Shown here: piece after piece, positions 56,094 through 64,000 of the stretch
Position numbering within the stretch: the first letter of the stretch is position 1
How the letters are laid out: each line of letters begins with the position of its first letter
Origin: Streptomyces violaceusniger
GTDB lineage: Bacteria > Actinomycetota > Actinomycetes > Streptomycetales > Streptomycetaceae
Assembly (NCBI GenBank): GCA_005405945.1
Contig: BJHW01000001.1
Coordinates: 5,828,001-5,892,000 of the forward strand
Direction of reading: 5' to 3'
DNA: 64,000 bases
Position numbers and translations under genes: made by a program
Notes under the pieces: generated by a model
Databases searched by the model: none
Told to the model about the DNA's origin: nothing
The model's input: the letters and a program-made list of their open reading frames with translations, nothing else

Positions 56094-56944
56094 TCACTTG
56101 ATGATCGCGACCGGTGCGTCCACCTTGTTGCGGTCGATGCGCAGCGTCCGGCCGCCGTGCGTCACATCCACATTGCCCCGGTACTGGTGGATGCGGCGGT
56201 GCGGATTCCACGCGCTCTTGGCCAGCGTCGACTCCCCGTACAGCGACGGCTTCCCGTTCCAGCGCGCGAACCACATCACGGAGGGCAGGTCATGGACCCC
56301 GGCCCGGCGGGCCTGCTCCACATGGCGCACCCCGGACTCGGCGCTGCTGTAGAAGCCGGGAAAGAAGCCGCGCGAGCGGACCGCACGATTCCAGCCGCGG
56401 ATGAAGGAGAGCGTCTTGGCGGCGCAGCTCGTCGCTTTCACGTCGTACGCCTCCATGTCGAGGTAGAGCGCGCTGCGCTTCTTCAGGGAGAGCGCCTTGG
56501 CGCGCGCCACCGCGTCCTTGCCCTCCGCCTGTCCCTGGGAGAACGGCTTGCTGCCGATGGGCACGTGCTTCTTGTTGGTGTTGCGGACACAAGGCGACTG
56601 GGATCCGACGAAGATGGGCAACACACGCCACTTCATGCTCTTGACGCCGCGCATCCAGGAGACGGTGAGGTTGGGCTGGCTGGCGCAGGCCCGGCCGCGG
56701 CCCGCGTAGTAGACGCCGACGGCGCGGTAGCGGGAGCTGTTCCACGCGCGCAGGGTGGCGAGGGACGGCGCGTGGCAGGTGTCGAAGGCCCAGCCCTTGA
56801 AGACCTTGGCGCCCAGGGGGCGGGGGTCGGGCAGGACCTCCGCCGAGGCGGCGGGGTGGCACCGGCGATGGCGGTGGCCAGGGCCGCGGCCAGACCGGTG
56901 GCCCAGCCCGTGACCTGCCATCTGCTCTGCTTACTTCGGGTCAT
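56094..56944 (-). CDS. secreted DUF1906 (glycoside-hydrolase-like) protein (apparent frameshift)
   Basis: About 283 residues after joining frames. Signal peptide MTRSKQSRWQVTGWATGLAA ending near PASA once one base is restored near 56860 (cacccc-gccgcc). The mature part is the Rv2525c-like TIM-barrel domain: KVFKGWAFDTCHAPSLATLR, then SALYLDMEAYDV with acidic residues at barrel ends, then FYSSAESGVRHVEQARRAGV. Such proteins are exported, often by Tat, and are thought to act on cell-wall polymers. No substrate can be assigned. Confidence 0.82.
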
Positions 56945-56997
56945 ATGACGAGTGAAGGCGGACCTGGGCGGCCCGATACCGCCGACACGCGCGCGGT

Positions 56998-58164
56998 TCA
57001 GCCGTCTGCGCCGAGGAGAAGCCCGGATGTCGGTACCCCGGTGCCCGCGGTGACCAGGGTGCGGGCGGCACCCGGCACCTGGTTGACGGAGCTGCCGCGG
57101 ATCTGGCGGACGGCCTCGGCGATCCCGTTCATCCCGTGCAGATACGCCTCGCCGAGCTGGCCGCCGTGCGTATTGAGCGGCAGCGCGTCCTCGGTGACGA
57201 ATCCGGCCGCCTCGCCGCGCCCGCAGAAGCCGAACTCCTCCAGCTGCATCAGCACGAATGGCGTGAAGTGGTCGTAGAGGATGGCCACGTCGATGTCGGC
57301 CGGGGTCAGCCCGCTGCCGCGCCACAGCTGACGGGCGACCACCCCCATCTCGGGGAGGCCCGTCAGATCGTCGCGGTAGAAGCTCGTCATCTGCTCCTGG
57401 CCGCGGCCCGCGCCCTGCGCCGCGGCCGTGATCACGGCGGGCGGACGCGGCAGGTCACGCGCCCGCTCCACGCTGGTGACCACGATCGCCTGACCGCCGT
57501 CCGTCTCCTGACAGCAGTCGAGCAGCCGCAGCGGCTCGACGATCCAGCGGGAGGCGGCGTGCTCGGCGAGGGTGATCGGCTTGCCGTGGAAGTACGCGGC
57601 CGGGTTGGTGGCCGCGTAGCGGCGGTCGGTGACGGCCACATGGCCGAAAACATCGGGTGTCAGCCCATAGGTGTAGAGATAGCGCTGGGCGGCCATGGCG
57701 ACCCACGAGGCCGGGGTCAGCAGCCCGAACGGCAGCGACCAGCCGAGCGCGGCGCCCTCGGCGGACGGCTCGCGGTGCTGTACGCCGGAGCCGAAGCGGC
57801 GCCCGGAGCGCTCGTTGAACGCGCGGTAGCAGACGACGACCTCGGCGACGCCGGTCGCGACGGCGAGCGCGGCCTGCTGCACGGTGGCACAGGCCGCACC
57901 CCCGCCGTAGTGCACGCGCGAGAAGAAGGTGAGATCGCCGATGCCGCACGCCTGCGCCACGGTGATCTCGGGGCTGGTGTCCATGGTGAAGGTGACCAGC
58001 CCGTCCACGTCGGGCGGGGCGAGCCCGGCGTCGTCCAGGGCCGCCTGGACGGCCTCGACGGCCAGCTTCAGCTCGCTGCGGCCCGAGTCCTTGGAGAACT
58101 CGGTGGCGCCGATGCCGACGATCGCGGCCCGGCCGCCCAGGGTGTCCGGCGTGCGGGCGCTCAT
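56998..58164 (-). CDS. thiolase-fold lipid-transfer protein / Ltp2-like aldolase
   Basis: A 388-residue thiolase-superfamily protein (RAAIVGIGATEFSKDSGRS; VHYGGGAACATVQQAALAV; NTHGGQLGEAYLHGMNGI). It ends a three-gene set whose order (MaoC+DUF35, small MaoC, this gene) matches chsH2-chsH1-ltp2 of the mycobacterial cholesterol side-chain operon. In that system Ltp2 with the DUF35 part of ChsH2 cleaves a beta-hydroxyacyl-CoA by retro-aldol. Y297 (ILYDHF) and Y341 (EAYLHG) may correspond to its two catalytic tyrosines. Cytosolic; substrate here unknown. Confidence 0.85.
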   Translation of the reverse strand: MSARTPDTLGGRAAIVGIGATEFSKDSGRSELKLAVEAVQAALDDAGLAPPDVDGLVTFTMDTSPEITVAQACGIGDLTFFSRVHYGGGAACATVQQAALAVATGVAEVVVCYRAFNERSGRRFGSGVQHREPSAEGAALGWSLPFGLLTPASWVAMAAQRYLYTYGLTPDVFGHVAVTDRRYAATNPAAYFHGKPITLAEHAASRWIVEPLRLLDCCQETDGGQAIVVTSVERARDLPRPPAVITAAAQGAGRGQEQMTSFYRDDLTGLPEMGVVARQLWRGSGLTPADIDVAILYDHFTPFVLMQLEEFGFCGRGEAAGFVTEDALPLNTHGGQLGEAYLHGMNGIAEAVRQIRGSSVNQVPGAARTLVTAGTGVPTSGLLLGADG

Positions 58165-58606
58165 CGGGGGGTGTCCGGGGTGGTGGGGGTGGCGGTGGTG
58201 GGGTGGTCCTTGGGGCGTCGTTGGGGAGCCGCACGGTGACCGTGCCGGTCACATGGTGGCCGATGCCGTTCTTACCGATGACGGCGACCTCCGCCGTGCC
58301 CTCCGCGACCGAGGTGACCTGGCCGGTCAGCACCATCTCGTCGCCGGGGTAATTGGGCGCCCCGAGCCGGATGGCGACCTTACGGAGCCGGGCCCGCGGC
58401 CCGAAGTGATCGGTGATGTACCGGCCGACCAGCCCATTGGTGGTGAGGATGTTCATGAAGATGTCCGGGGAGCCCTTCTCCTTGGCCGCCTCGGCGTCGT
58501 GGTGCACATCCTGGTAGTCCCGGGACGCGAGGGCACCGGCGACGATCAGGGTCCGGGTGATCGGGATGCGCAGTGGGGGCAGCTCATCGCCCGTACGCAC
58601 CGTCAT
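58161..58606 (-). CDS. MaoC-family hydratase, ChsH1-like (3' end likely frameshifted)
   Basis: Hot-dog-fold enoyl-CoA hydratase subunit of about 148 residues: LRIPITRTLIVAGALASRDY, the hydratase-type DYQDVHHDAE, then IFMNILTTNGLVGRYITDHF. ATG 58606 follows GGAGGCGG. As written the frame runs past the next start into Pro-coding repeats; one base lost in the C/A-rich stretch at about 58165-58200 would give a TGA at 58163-58161 overlapping the ltp2-like ATG. It should form a heteromer with the MaoC part of the ChsH2-like protein encoded upstream. Confidence 0.78.
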
Positions 58607-58715
58607 ACGACCGCCTCCTCGTCCGTACGGTCGGCGCTGCCGAGGCCGCCGGAGTCCGCGCTGCCGAGGCCACCGGAGTCCGCCCTGTCCATCCGTTAGG
58701 CCTCCTGTCCATCCG

Positions 58716-59714
58716 TTACGCCTCCGCGCCCCGGAACACCGGCAGCTCCAGCTCCTCGTCCACGCGCAGGAACTCCAGCTCGACGGGCATGCCGATGCGC
58801 ACCTTGTCGTACGGCACCCCGGTGATGTCGCTGACCATCCGCACACCCTCCGCGAGCTCGATCAGGGCGACCGCGTACGGCGGGTCGAAGGCGGGGAAGG
58901 GCGGATGGTGCATGACCACATAGCTGAACACGGTGCCGGCGCCGGACGCCTCGACCGCCTCCCACCGCTGGGAGCCGCACGCCCCGCAGCCGGGCAGCCA
59001 GGGGAAGCGCGGGGTGGCGCAGTCCAGGCAGCGCTGGATGAGCAGCTGATGCCGGGCGACGCCCTCCCAGAAACCGGCGTTGTCGCGGTTGATGACGGGG
59101 CGAGGGCGGCGGGGACGGTCGGCCGGCGGCTCCGACTTTCGCTCCGGCTCCGGCGTTCGCTCCGGCTCCGACTTTCGCTCCGGCTCCGGCTTCGCCGCTC
59201 TCTTCGGCCGCGCGGGTGCGTACTTGAGGATGCGGAAGCGGTGGGTGCCGACCAGCTCCCCATCCCCGGCGCGGACGTTCATGCGGGTGGTGACGAAGTA
59301 CCCGGTGCCGAGCTTGGTGGTCTTGCGCGGTGACACCGACTCGATGACCGCGTCGAAGGTGACCCGGTCGCCGGGGCGCAGCGGCCGCAGGTACTCCTGC
59401 TCGCAGTCGGTGGCGACCACCGAGGTGCAGCCCGCGTCGTCGAGCAGCGCCAGCAGCTCGTCGTACGCCTCGGAGCGGGCCGAACCGCCGGGGTGCCCGG
59501 CCAGACCACCCATCGTCCACGCCTGGAGCATCGTGGGCGGGGCCACAGCCGGGTAGGCGGGGTTGGTGTCGCCCATGGCCTCGCACCAGTGCCTGATCAT
59601 GGGCTCGTTGACGGGGTCCCTGCCCGCGCCGCCGCTCGCGGCCGTCCGCCCCTCGTACGTCTTCAGCCGTCCGTACAGCTCTTCCGGGTCAACGTCCAGC
59701 TCATCACGCGTCAT
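58716..59714 (-). CDS. MaoC-like dehydratase fused to DUF35 OB-fold, ChsH2-like
   Basis: A 332-residue two-domain protein. Residues about 15-165 are a hot-dog domain (MIRHWCEAMGDTNPAYPAVA, CEQEYLRPLRPGDRV). A charged linker with EPERKSEPER repeats follows (about 175-200). The C-terminal DUF35 has the zinc ribbon CLDCATPRFPWLPGCGACG and an OB fold (GTVFSYVVMHHPPFPAFDPP). In the cholesterol system the DUF35 domain docks on Ltp2. First gene of the operon; its promoter carries a strong -35 and an inverted repeat. The ATG chosen is 59714; the frame runs on to 59801 through the operator. Confidence 0.85.
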   Translation of the reverse strand: MTRDELDVDPEELYGRLKTYEGRTAASGGAGRDPVNEPMIRHWCEAMGDTNPAYPAVAPPTMLQAWTMGGLAGHPGGSARSEAYDELLALLDDAGCTSVVATDCEQEYLRPLRPGDRVTFDAVIESVSPRKTTKLGTGYFVTTRMNVRAGDGELVGTHRFRILKYAPARPKRAAKPEPERKSEPERTPEPERKSEPPADRPRRPRPVINRDNAGFWEGVARHQLLIQRCLDCATPRFPWLPGCGACGSQRWEAVEASGAGTVFSYVVMHHPPFPAFDPPYAVALIELAEGVRMVSDITGVPYDKVRIGMPVELEFLRVDEELELPVFRGAEA

Positions 59715-59750
59715 CGCTTCCCCTGCCGCATGTCTGCCGTAGAAAGCAAT

Positions 59751-59783
59751 CTGACTATCCGTCAGGTAAATCGACGCTGTCAA
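59751..59783 (-). promoter_or_regulatory. promoter and operator of the chsH2-like operon
   Basis: Minus strand TTGACA (59783-59778), 18-nt spacer, GATAGT (59759-59754). The inverted repeat CTGAC-tatcc-GTCAG (59751-59765) covers the -10, a layout typical of TetR-type repression of acyl-CoA genes. Confidence 0.65.
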
Positions 59784-60450
59784 GGACGAACGCTGAAGCA
59801 CGACACACGTACGGTCGCGCGATGGCGTTGATACGCCACCACGCGACCGTACGACCTCACCCGTCCCGTTTCGCTCAATGAATCACCACAGCTCACTCAG
59901 ATCGTTCGGATATCGCACCGTTTCCGCGGCCCCCGCGTTTCCCGGGCTTCGCGGGTTTCCCAGGTTTCCCGGTTCCCCGGGTTTCCGCGGCTCCCCTGCG
60001 GGCGCTCGCGAGGCCTCGCGTTGGCGGCGACCTGCCCCCGTGCGAGCACGTCAGATGTGTCGGATCCCAGGAGCCGCGCCCCACTCTGGACGCGGAGAAC
60101 GGTGGCGCGGCGACGGTGCGGCCGGGGCCCGTCCGGATGTCCGCCATCTCGATTCCTCCGATCCCACTCCCGACTTCCGCGACCTCCCCGAGGCTCGAAA
60201 GGGCCGCGGAAGCAGAGTTGCCCACCGATTCCCGGACGATGCGCGCGGGCCACTGGAATTACCACGCAAGCATGATGAACCTGTTTTAAACGCCCCATGC
60301 ACCCCCACTCCCCGCGTCGCGCCGGTGCGCCCGGTGCGGCGCTCCGCCCAGCCGCGGGGCGAGCCTTACGAGACACTCCGTTCCGCATAATTTCGGCCAT
60401 CCTTGGCGACTTACCGCGCCCTCTTCCCATTACCGAACACTTGTCCGAAA
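59784..60450. repeat. long intergenic region with gggtttccc-like repeats
   Basis: About 670 nt without a convincing gene. At about 59925-60000 short 10-12 nt repeats of gggtttccc/ttcccgg type occur. Open frames on either strand are arginine-rich shadows without starts. The prim-pol promoter should lie at the right end. Confidence 0.45.
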
Positions 60451-61596
60451 ATGAGTGACATGGCGAATCCCTCACTCGCCCATGCCCTTGCCCACGCCCT
60501 GACCGCCGCGGCCCACGGTTTCCGCGTGATCCCGCTGACCCGCGCGAAGCTGCCCGCCGTGCGCTCCCCTCACCACCACGACCCCGCCGCGCTGCCGTGC
60601 CATGGCGAATGCGGTCGGCTGGGCCATGGCGTCCATGACGCCTCGGCGGACCCGGACGCGATCCGCGCCCTGTTCGCCGCCGCCCCCTGGGCCACCGGCT
60701 ACGGCATCGCCTGCGGATGCGCCCCGTACCACCTCATCGGCATCGACCTGGACCTCCGGGGCGTGCAGCCCGGTAAGCCGGGAGCGCCCGGCGGGCCGCC
60801 GGGAACCGGGGGAGCGGGCGACACGGACGCTCGGGCCGGAGGGATCACCGGGACGGCGGAGCGGGCTGGGGCTTCCGGGACGACCGAGCGGGCCGGAGCG
60901 GCCAGGGCAGCCGAGCGGACCGGAGCGACCAGGGCGGCCAGGGCGGCCAGTGCGACCAGGGCGGCCAGTGCGGCCGAGAGTCCCGGTGCAAGCCGTAAGG
61001 ACCGCACGGACGGCCTGGCCGCCCTCGCCCGGCTGGCCCGTGAGCACGCCTTCACCATCCCCCGTACGGTCACCGTGCTCACCCCGAGCGGCGGCCGCCA
61101 TCTGTGGCTGTGCGGCCCACCCGGCCTCGCCGTCCCCAACTCCGCCGGCCGTCTGGCCCCCGGCATCGACATCCGGGGGCTGGGCGGCTATCTCGTCGGC
61201 CCCGGCTCCTACGCCTCGCACGGCAGCTATCGCCTCGCGCCCGGCTCCCCCGCCTGGGCCCCGGCACCCGCCCCGTCCGCCCTGTTGCGCCTGCTCACGC
61301 CCCGCGCCCGGCCCCGCCTCGCTCGTACCGCCCCGGCCCGCCGTTCCCGAGCCGCATCCCGCGGCCCTGGAGGGGCTCGTACGGTTCGTCCGCGCCTCAC
61401 GGGAGGGCCAGCGCAACGACCGGCTGTTCTGGGCGGCCTGCCGCGCCTACGAGACGGGCGCTGGGCCGGAGTTGGCCCCCGCCCTGATCGAGGCCGCGCT
61501 CGACACCGGCCTGCCCCGCGCGAGGCCCGCGCCACCGTCGCCTCCGCGGCCCGCAGCGCCGCCCGCCACCTCCAGCCCCCGGACGCGTGTGCCTGA
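60451..61596 (+). CDS. bifunctional DNA primase/polymerase (prim-pol) domain protein (two apparent frameshifts)
   Basis: About 383 residues after joining frames. AEP-type prim-pol N-terminus: LTAAAHGFRVIPLTRAKLPA, a CHGECGRLGHG motif, the catalytic acidic pair in IGIDLDLRG, and GGRHLWLCG with the catalytic histidine. An Ala/Arg/Thr-rich low-complexity insert of about 65 residues (TERAGAARAAERTG) splits the domain. The C-terminal part is LEGLVRFVRASREGQRNDRL and ATVASAARSAARHLQPP. Frames break near 61320 and 61515. Usually such genes sit on plasmids, phages or integrated elements; here no helicase or replication gene is adjacent. Start ATG 60451 or 60460. Confidence 0.75.
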   Translation: MSDMANPSLAHALAHALTAAAHGFRVIPLTRAKLPAVRSPHHHDPAALPCHGECGRLGHGVHDASADPDAIRALFAAAPWATGYGIACGCAPYHLIGIDLDLRGVQPGKPGAPGGPPGTGGAGDTDARAGGITGTAERAGASGTTERAGAARAAERTGATRAARAASATRAASAAESPGASRKDRTDGLAALARLAREHAFTIPRTVTVLTPSGGRHLWLCGPPGLAVPNSAGRLAPGIDIRGLGGYLVGPGSYASHGSYRLAPGSPAWAPAPAPSALLRLLTPRARPRLARTAPARRSRAASRGPGGARTVRPRLTGGPAQRPAVLGGLPRLRDGRWAGVGPRPDRGRARHRPAPREARATVASAARSAARHLQPPDACA

Positions 61597-62020
61597 CGCT
61601 TGGCCTGATGCCCGGTATGACCCGTGGGCGGGATGAACGGAGCAGGGGCGGCAGACGTATCGCAGGACGCCAGAGGCGGCGCGATCCAGCGGTACATGGA
61701 CGGTGAGCCGTGCGCTACGGGAACGAGGAGCACTATCGTGACCACGCGACGAGGCGCTCTGTACAGGAACCGGAAGGCGCGGCAACCGGAAGGCGCAGGG
61801 ACCGAAACGCGTAGGAACCAGGCGGCGCGGGGACCGAACGGCGCAGGAACCACACGCCCACTCGCCGGTACGTCCGCCCCCGAGGCGGACAGTGAAGGGA
61901 TCCCCGCTCTCCCCGTGATCGGTGCCCCGTGACCGGTGCTTCGGCACCGGTGCTCCGCGCCCGGTGCCCGGTGACCGGCCGACCGCCTCGGGCGCACCGG
62001 CACCAAGGCGCGATCAGGGG
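61597..62020. repeat. intergenic region with two sets of degenerate repeats
   Basis: No gene seen. At about 61764-61860 roughly 20-nt units like aaccggaaggcgcggc recur about five times; at about 61915-61985 units like ccggtgcnccg recur. A gene frame of 103 codons here is repeat-encoded and rejected. Confidence 0.5.
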
Positions 62021-62026
62021 GGAGCA

Positions 62027-62824
62027 TTGCACGAGCTGTACGCACAGGGGTGGTTCGCGGAGATCGCGTTACCGATAGGCGTCTGCGCGCTGGTCACCTG
62101 GATCTCGCTGGTCCACCGTTTCGCCGACAAGGGCCGTCTGCTGGGGACCGTAAGGTCCGCGTCGCTGTGCTGCGGAATCATCGCCTGCACCTGCGCGGCG
62201 GCGCTGCTCACCATCGCCCTGCTGCTGCCGCACGCCGCCGATGTGCCACCCGCCGTGGCCGCTGCCGCCGCGGGCGGGGCCTTGGCGCCTCGCGTCCGTC
62301 AGCAGCAGAACCAGCAGTCCACGCCGCCCTTCGTGGCCGTGATCACGCTGGGCATCGCGGTGCTGCTGAGCGAGCTGGAGCGGCGGCTGGTCCACGACAT
62401 GTACCTCCACTGCCACCGCCTGGTCAGGGACTTCGAGAACGTGGCCCAGCTGCGCATGTTCGCCTTCGAGGCCCGCCTCCACCTGCGCGGCTGCGCTCCG
62501 GCGACCAAGGACAGGACGACGATCAACACCCTGTACGAGGAGGTGGACCAGCTCTTGGACGACGCGGCCAAGGTCGAGGCCGACATCGAGGCGAAGTGCC
62601 GCCAGCGCGAGGTCCAGGAGTTCCCGCCGGAGCTGCACGCCCCGACCCGGGAGGAGGCGGAGGACCGCCGTCAGACCCTGGCGATGGCCATGGACGCCTG
62701 CGTACGCATGCTGGAGTTCGGCTACCGGACCGGGAAGCGGAGCGGCGACCGCGAGCTCATGCGGCTGCGGGACGAGGCGCTGGCGGTACGCCCCCTCGCC
62801 ACGACGGGCGCCTCGCACCCCTGA
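62027..62824 (+). CDS. membrane protein with cytosolic helical domain, TTA codon near start
   Basis: A 265-residue protein starting at TTG 62027 behind a strong GGGGGGAG. Three hydrophobic segments in the first 115 residues (IALPIGVCALVTWISLV, ASLCCGIIACTCAAALLTIA, FVAVITLGIAVLLSELE) are followed by a long helical cytosolic part (FENVAQLRMFAFEARLHLRG, LYEEVDQLLDDAAKVEADIE). Codon 15 (62069-62071) is TTA, the rarest Streptomyces leucine codon, read only by the bldA tRNA, so translation is probably limited to late growth. No family recognised. Confidence 0.75.
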   Translation: MHELYAQGWFAEIALPIGVCALVTWISLVHRFADKGRLLGTVRSASLCCGIIACTCAAALLTIALLLPHAADVPPAVAAAAAGGALAPRVRQQQNQQSTPPFVAVITLGIAVLLSELERRLVHDMYLHCHRLVRDFENVAQLRMFAFEARLHLRGCAPATKDRTTINTLYEEVDQLLDDAAKVEADIEAKCRQREVQEFPPELHAPTREEAEDRRQTLAMAMDACVRMLEFGYRTGKRSGDRELMRLRDEALAVRPLATTGASHP

Positions 62825-62973
62825 CGCGGCTCGCACGTCCGACGCGGCCGGCACCCCCGACGCGCCTCGCACCCCCGACGTGGCGCCGCACACCGCACAC
62901 CACGGCGACGCCCGTCAGGGACGCACCCCGCGCAGCCCGCGCACCCCCGCACACCCCGTGCACCCCGATGCCT

Positions 62974-63300
62974 TCAAGGAGCGTAGACAAAGGCATCGGA
63001 GCCATCGCCCAGCCCACGCGGCCGCCGAGCCCCGTCCTCCTTGGGCTCCACAAAACTGATCTTGATGTCCAGCTCCAGCGCATCGGCCACGGCAGCGAGG
63101 CTGCGCAGCGTCAGATTCTCGTCCCCGGACAAGATTTGGCTCACCCGTCCCGGGCTGACGTCCATGAGCCGGGCGAGGTCAGTGCGGCTCATGCCACGCT
63201 TCCCCAGCAACCCGGCGACCTCCACCGTGGCCTGACGCGCCAACCGCGCCCCCGCGTGGTCGGCAGCCTCCGCCTTCGCGCCTTTGCTCTTCCACGGCAC
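62974..63300 (-). CDS. XRE-family helix-turn-helix regulator
   Basis: A 108-residue protein with a Cro/C1-type HTH in the middle (MSRTDLARLMDVSPGRVSQI, then LSGDENLTLRSLAAVADALE) and ending DIKISFVEPKEDG, which resembles antitoxin-like XRE proteins. Start GTG 63300 with GGGAGG about 10 nt upstream. The upstream gene at 63550 is divergent and a TTTAG-N6-CTAAA dyad lies between them. No toxin-like gene is in the same operon, so a plain regulator of the divergent gene is the simplest reading. Confidence 0.82.
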   Translation of the reverse strand: MPWKSKGAKAEAADHAGARLARQATVEVAGLLGKRGMSRTDLARLMDVSPGRVSQILSGDENLTLRSLAAVADALELDIKISFVEPKEDGARRPRGLGDGSDAFVYAP

Positions 63301-63369
63301 GCTTCATCAACCTCCCAGCGCATGGTGCCGACCTCGGGCGTCGAACGCCCTCAGTGAAAGCTTCCCACC

Positions 63370-63385
63370 TTTAGCTACAACTAAA
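63370..63385. promoter_or_regulatory. dyad between the XRE gene and the divergent gene
   Basis: TTTAG and CTAAA flank ctacaa, 70 nt upstream of the XRE start. AT-rich for this genome; a candidate XRE operator. Confidence 0.45.
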
Positions 63386-63536
63386 AGCCCACTTCCCGCC
63401 TTCCCATCCACCACCCACCCCCCAAACAGCCAATTCCCCCGACCCTGACCTGCACCAACGCCCCACCCATACATTTTCGGCCAGATCTGCTCACCGACCA
63501 GCCCCACCGAACGACCGACGGCCCCCGCCCCGTCCC

Positions 63537-63549
63537 TACCATCCGCACC
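63537..63549 (+). promoter_or_regulatory. leaderless -10 box for the last gene
   Basis: TACCAT at 63537-63542, 7 nt, then GTG 63550; no Shine-Dalgarno. Confidence 0.55.
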
Positions 63550-64000
63550 GTGCAGATCGACGAAGCGAGAGAACCCGTTGACGAAGCCCTCTACGTACGA
63601 TTCCAGAGCCCGGTCCGGAACGAGCGCGGCCACTTCTCCGGGGTGTTCGGCCTGGTCAACGGACTGGCGCGAAGCGGGAAGCTGAGCGCTGAGCAGGAGC
63701 GCTTCCGGCGGGCCAACAACGACTGGTACAACGCGGCCTATCCAGACCCCTCGACCGTGGACCCGACGGTCTACGACCACGCGCTCCACCCCGGAGCGGC
63801 GGCCTGGTTCAAATCCACGTCCCGGGAACTGATCACACGCGTGGACGGCTACCTGGAGATCCTCACCGCTCACGGCATCGAGTGCCGGATGATCCGATCG
63901 TCGAATCCGGGAGGGTCGTCTACGAGGACGAGTACCAGATCATCGTCGTACCGCACGAGGTCGAGGGCGACGGAACAGGCCGCTCCGGCCGCGAAGCACA
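63550..64000 (+). CDS. hypothetical protein, 3' end outside window (apparent frameshift)
   Basis: At least 150 residues visible. It starts MQIDEAREPVDEALYVRFQS and contains GVFGLVNGLARSGKLSAEQE, NNDWYNAAYPDPSTVDPTVY and YLEILTAHGIECRMIRSSNP. The frame breaks near 63910; restoring one base gives VVYEDEYQIIVVPHEVEGDG to the window edge. From memory this is a common uncharacterised streptomycete protein. It is divergent from the XRE regulator gene and probably leaderless. No function can be given. Confidence 0.7.
   Translation, partial: MQIDEAREPVDEALYVRFQSPVRNERGHFSGVFGLVNGLARSGKLSAEQERFRRANNDWYNAAYPDPSTVDPTVYDHALHPGAAAWFKSTSRELITRVDGYLEILTAHGIECRMIRSSNPGGSSTRTSTRSSSYRTRSRATEQAAPAAKH

Noticed and set aside
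59897..60475. 192-codon minus-strand frame in the 59.8-60.45 kb gap
   Set aside because: Arg/Gly-rich, spans short repeats, and has no convincing start or domain.
61624..61932. 103-codon frame between prim-pol and the membrane-protein gene
   Set aside because: Most of it is encoded by degenerate 20-nt repeats and no ribosome site precedes it.
63307..63873. Minus-strand frame upstream of the XRE gene as a toxin gene
   Set aside because: It is antisense to the conserved gene at 63550, lacks a ribosome site and toxin motifs, and has a Gly/Val/Arg-rich shadow composition.

Overview
The window is about 64 kb of very GC-rich actinobacterial chromosome, almost certainly Streptomyces. The signs are strong third-position GC, many leaderless genes with a TAnnnT box 6-8 nt before the start codon, a sigF/sigN-type sigma factor pair, a subtilisin-inhibitor-like protein, F420-type oxidoreductase, many lipoproteins, and a TTA (bldA-type) codon at the 5' end of one gene. 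From memory, the upp - tadA - sigF - sigN and ECF sigma - acyl-CoA ligase neighbourhoods resemble the S. coelicolor chromosomal core; no alignment was run.

Layout. 1-14 kb: truncated P450, SDR/DUF2867 protein, a ParB-like small protein, LytR_C protein, upp, tadA with its partner gene, tRNA-Ser(CGA), a proline/glutamine-rich secreted protein, universal stress protein, 6-phosphofructokinase, sigF and sigN. 14-27.5 kb: an autoregulated MarR operon with an MFS pump fused to carboxypeptidase-regulatory-like domains and a YceI protein with the same domain; a TetR/MFS pair; and a tightly overlapping operon of response regulator, sensor kinase, GT2-GtrA and PMT-type glycosyltransferases. 27.5-42 kb: F420-type oxidoreductase, amidohydrolase, initiator tRNA, GH9 glycosidase, a membrane protein under a probable iron box, a lipoprotein with a freshly duplicated 41-residue module, an MMPL transporter with a two-component system, and an amidase. 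42-47.2 kb: a small genomic island inserted at the 3' end of tRNA-Arg(ACG), carrying a recombinase trio, a MerR/SDR divergent pair and the stub of another integrase. 47.2-64 kb: tRNA-Ser(GCT), SSI-like inhibitor, a giant PAS protein with degenerate kinase and two receiver-like domains, acyl-CoA ligase, ECF sigma factor, DUF1906 protein, a chsH2-chsH1-ltp2-like thioester operon, prim-pol, a TTA-containing membrane-protein gene and an XRE regulator with a divergent leaderless gene cut by the window end.

A caution runs through the whole window. More than twenty genes, including clear housekeeping ones (phosphofructokinase, sigma factor, response regulators), break frame at a single apparent base deletion, nearly always in a run of C or G. 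Both halves remain well conserved in each case. This looks like systematic homopolymer undercalling in the assembly rather than mass gene decay, so these loci are annotated as genes with an apparent frameshift and the break position is given.
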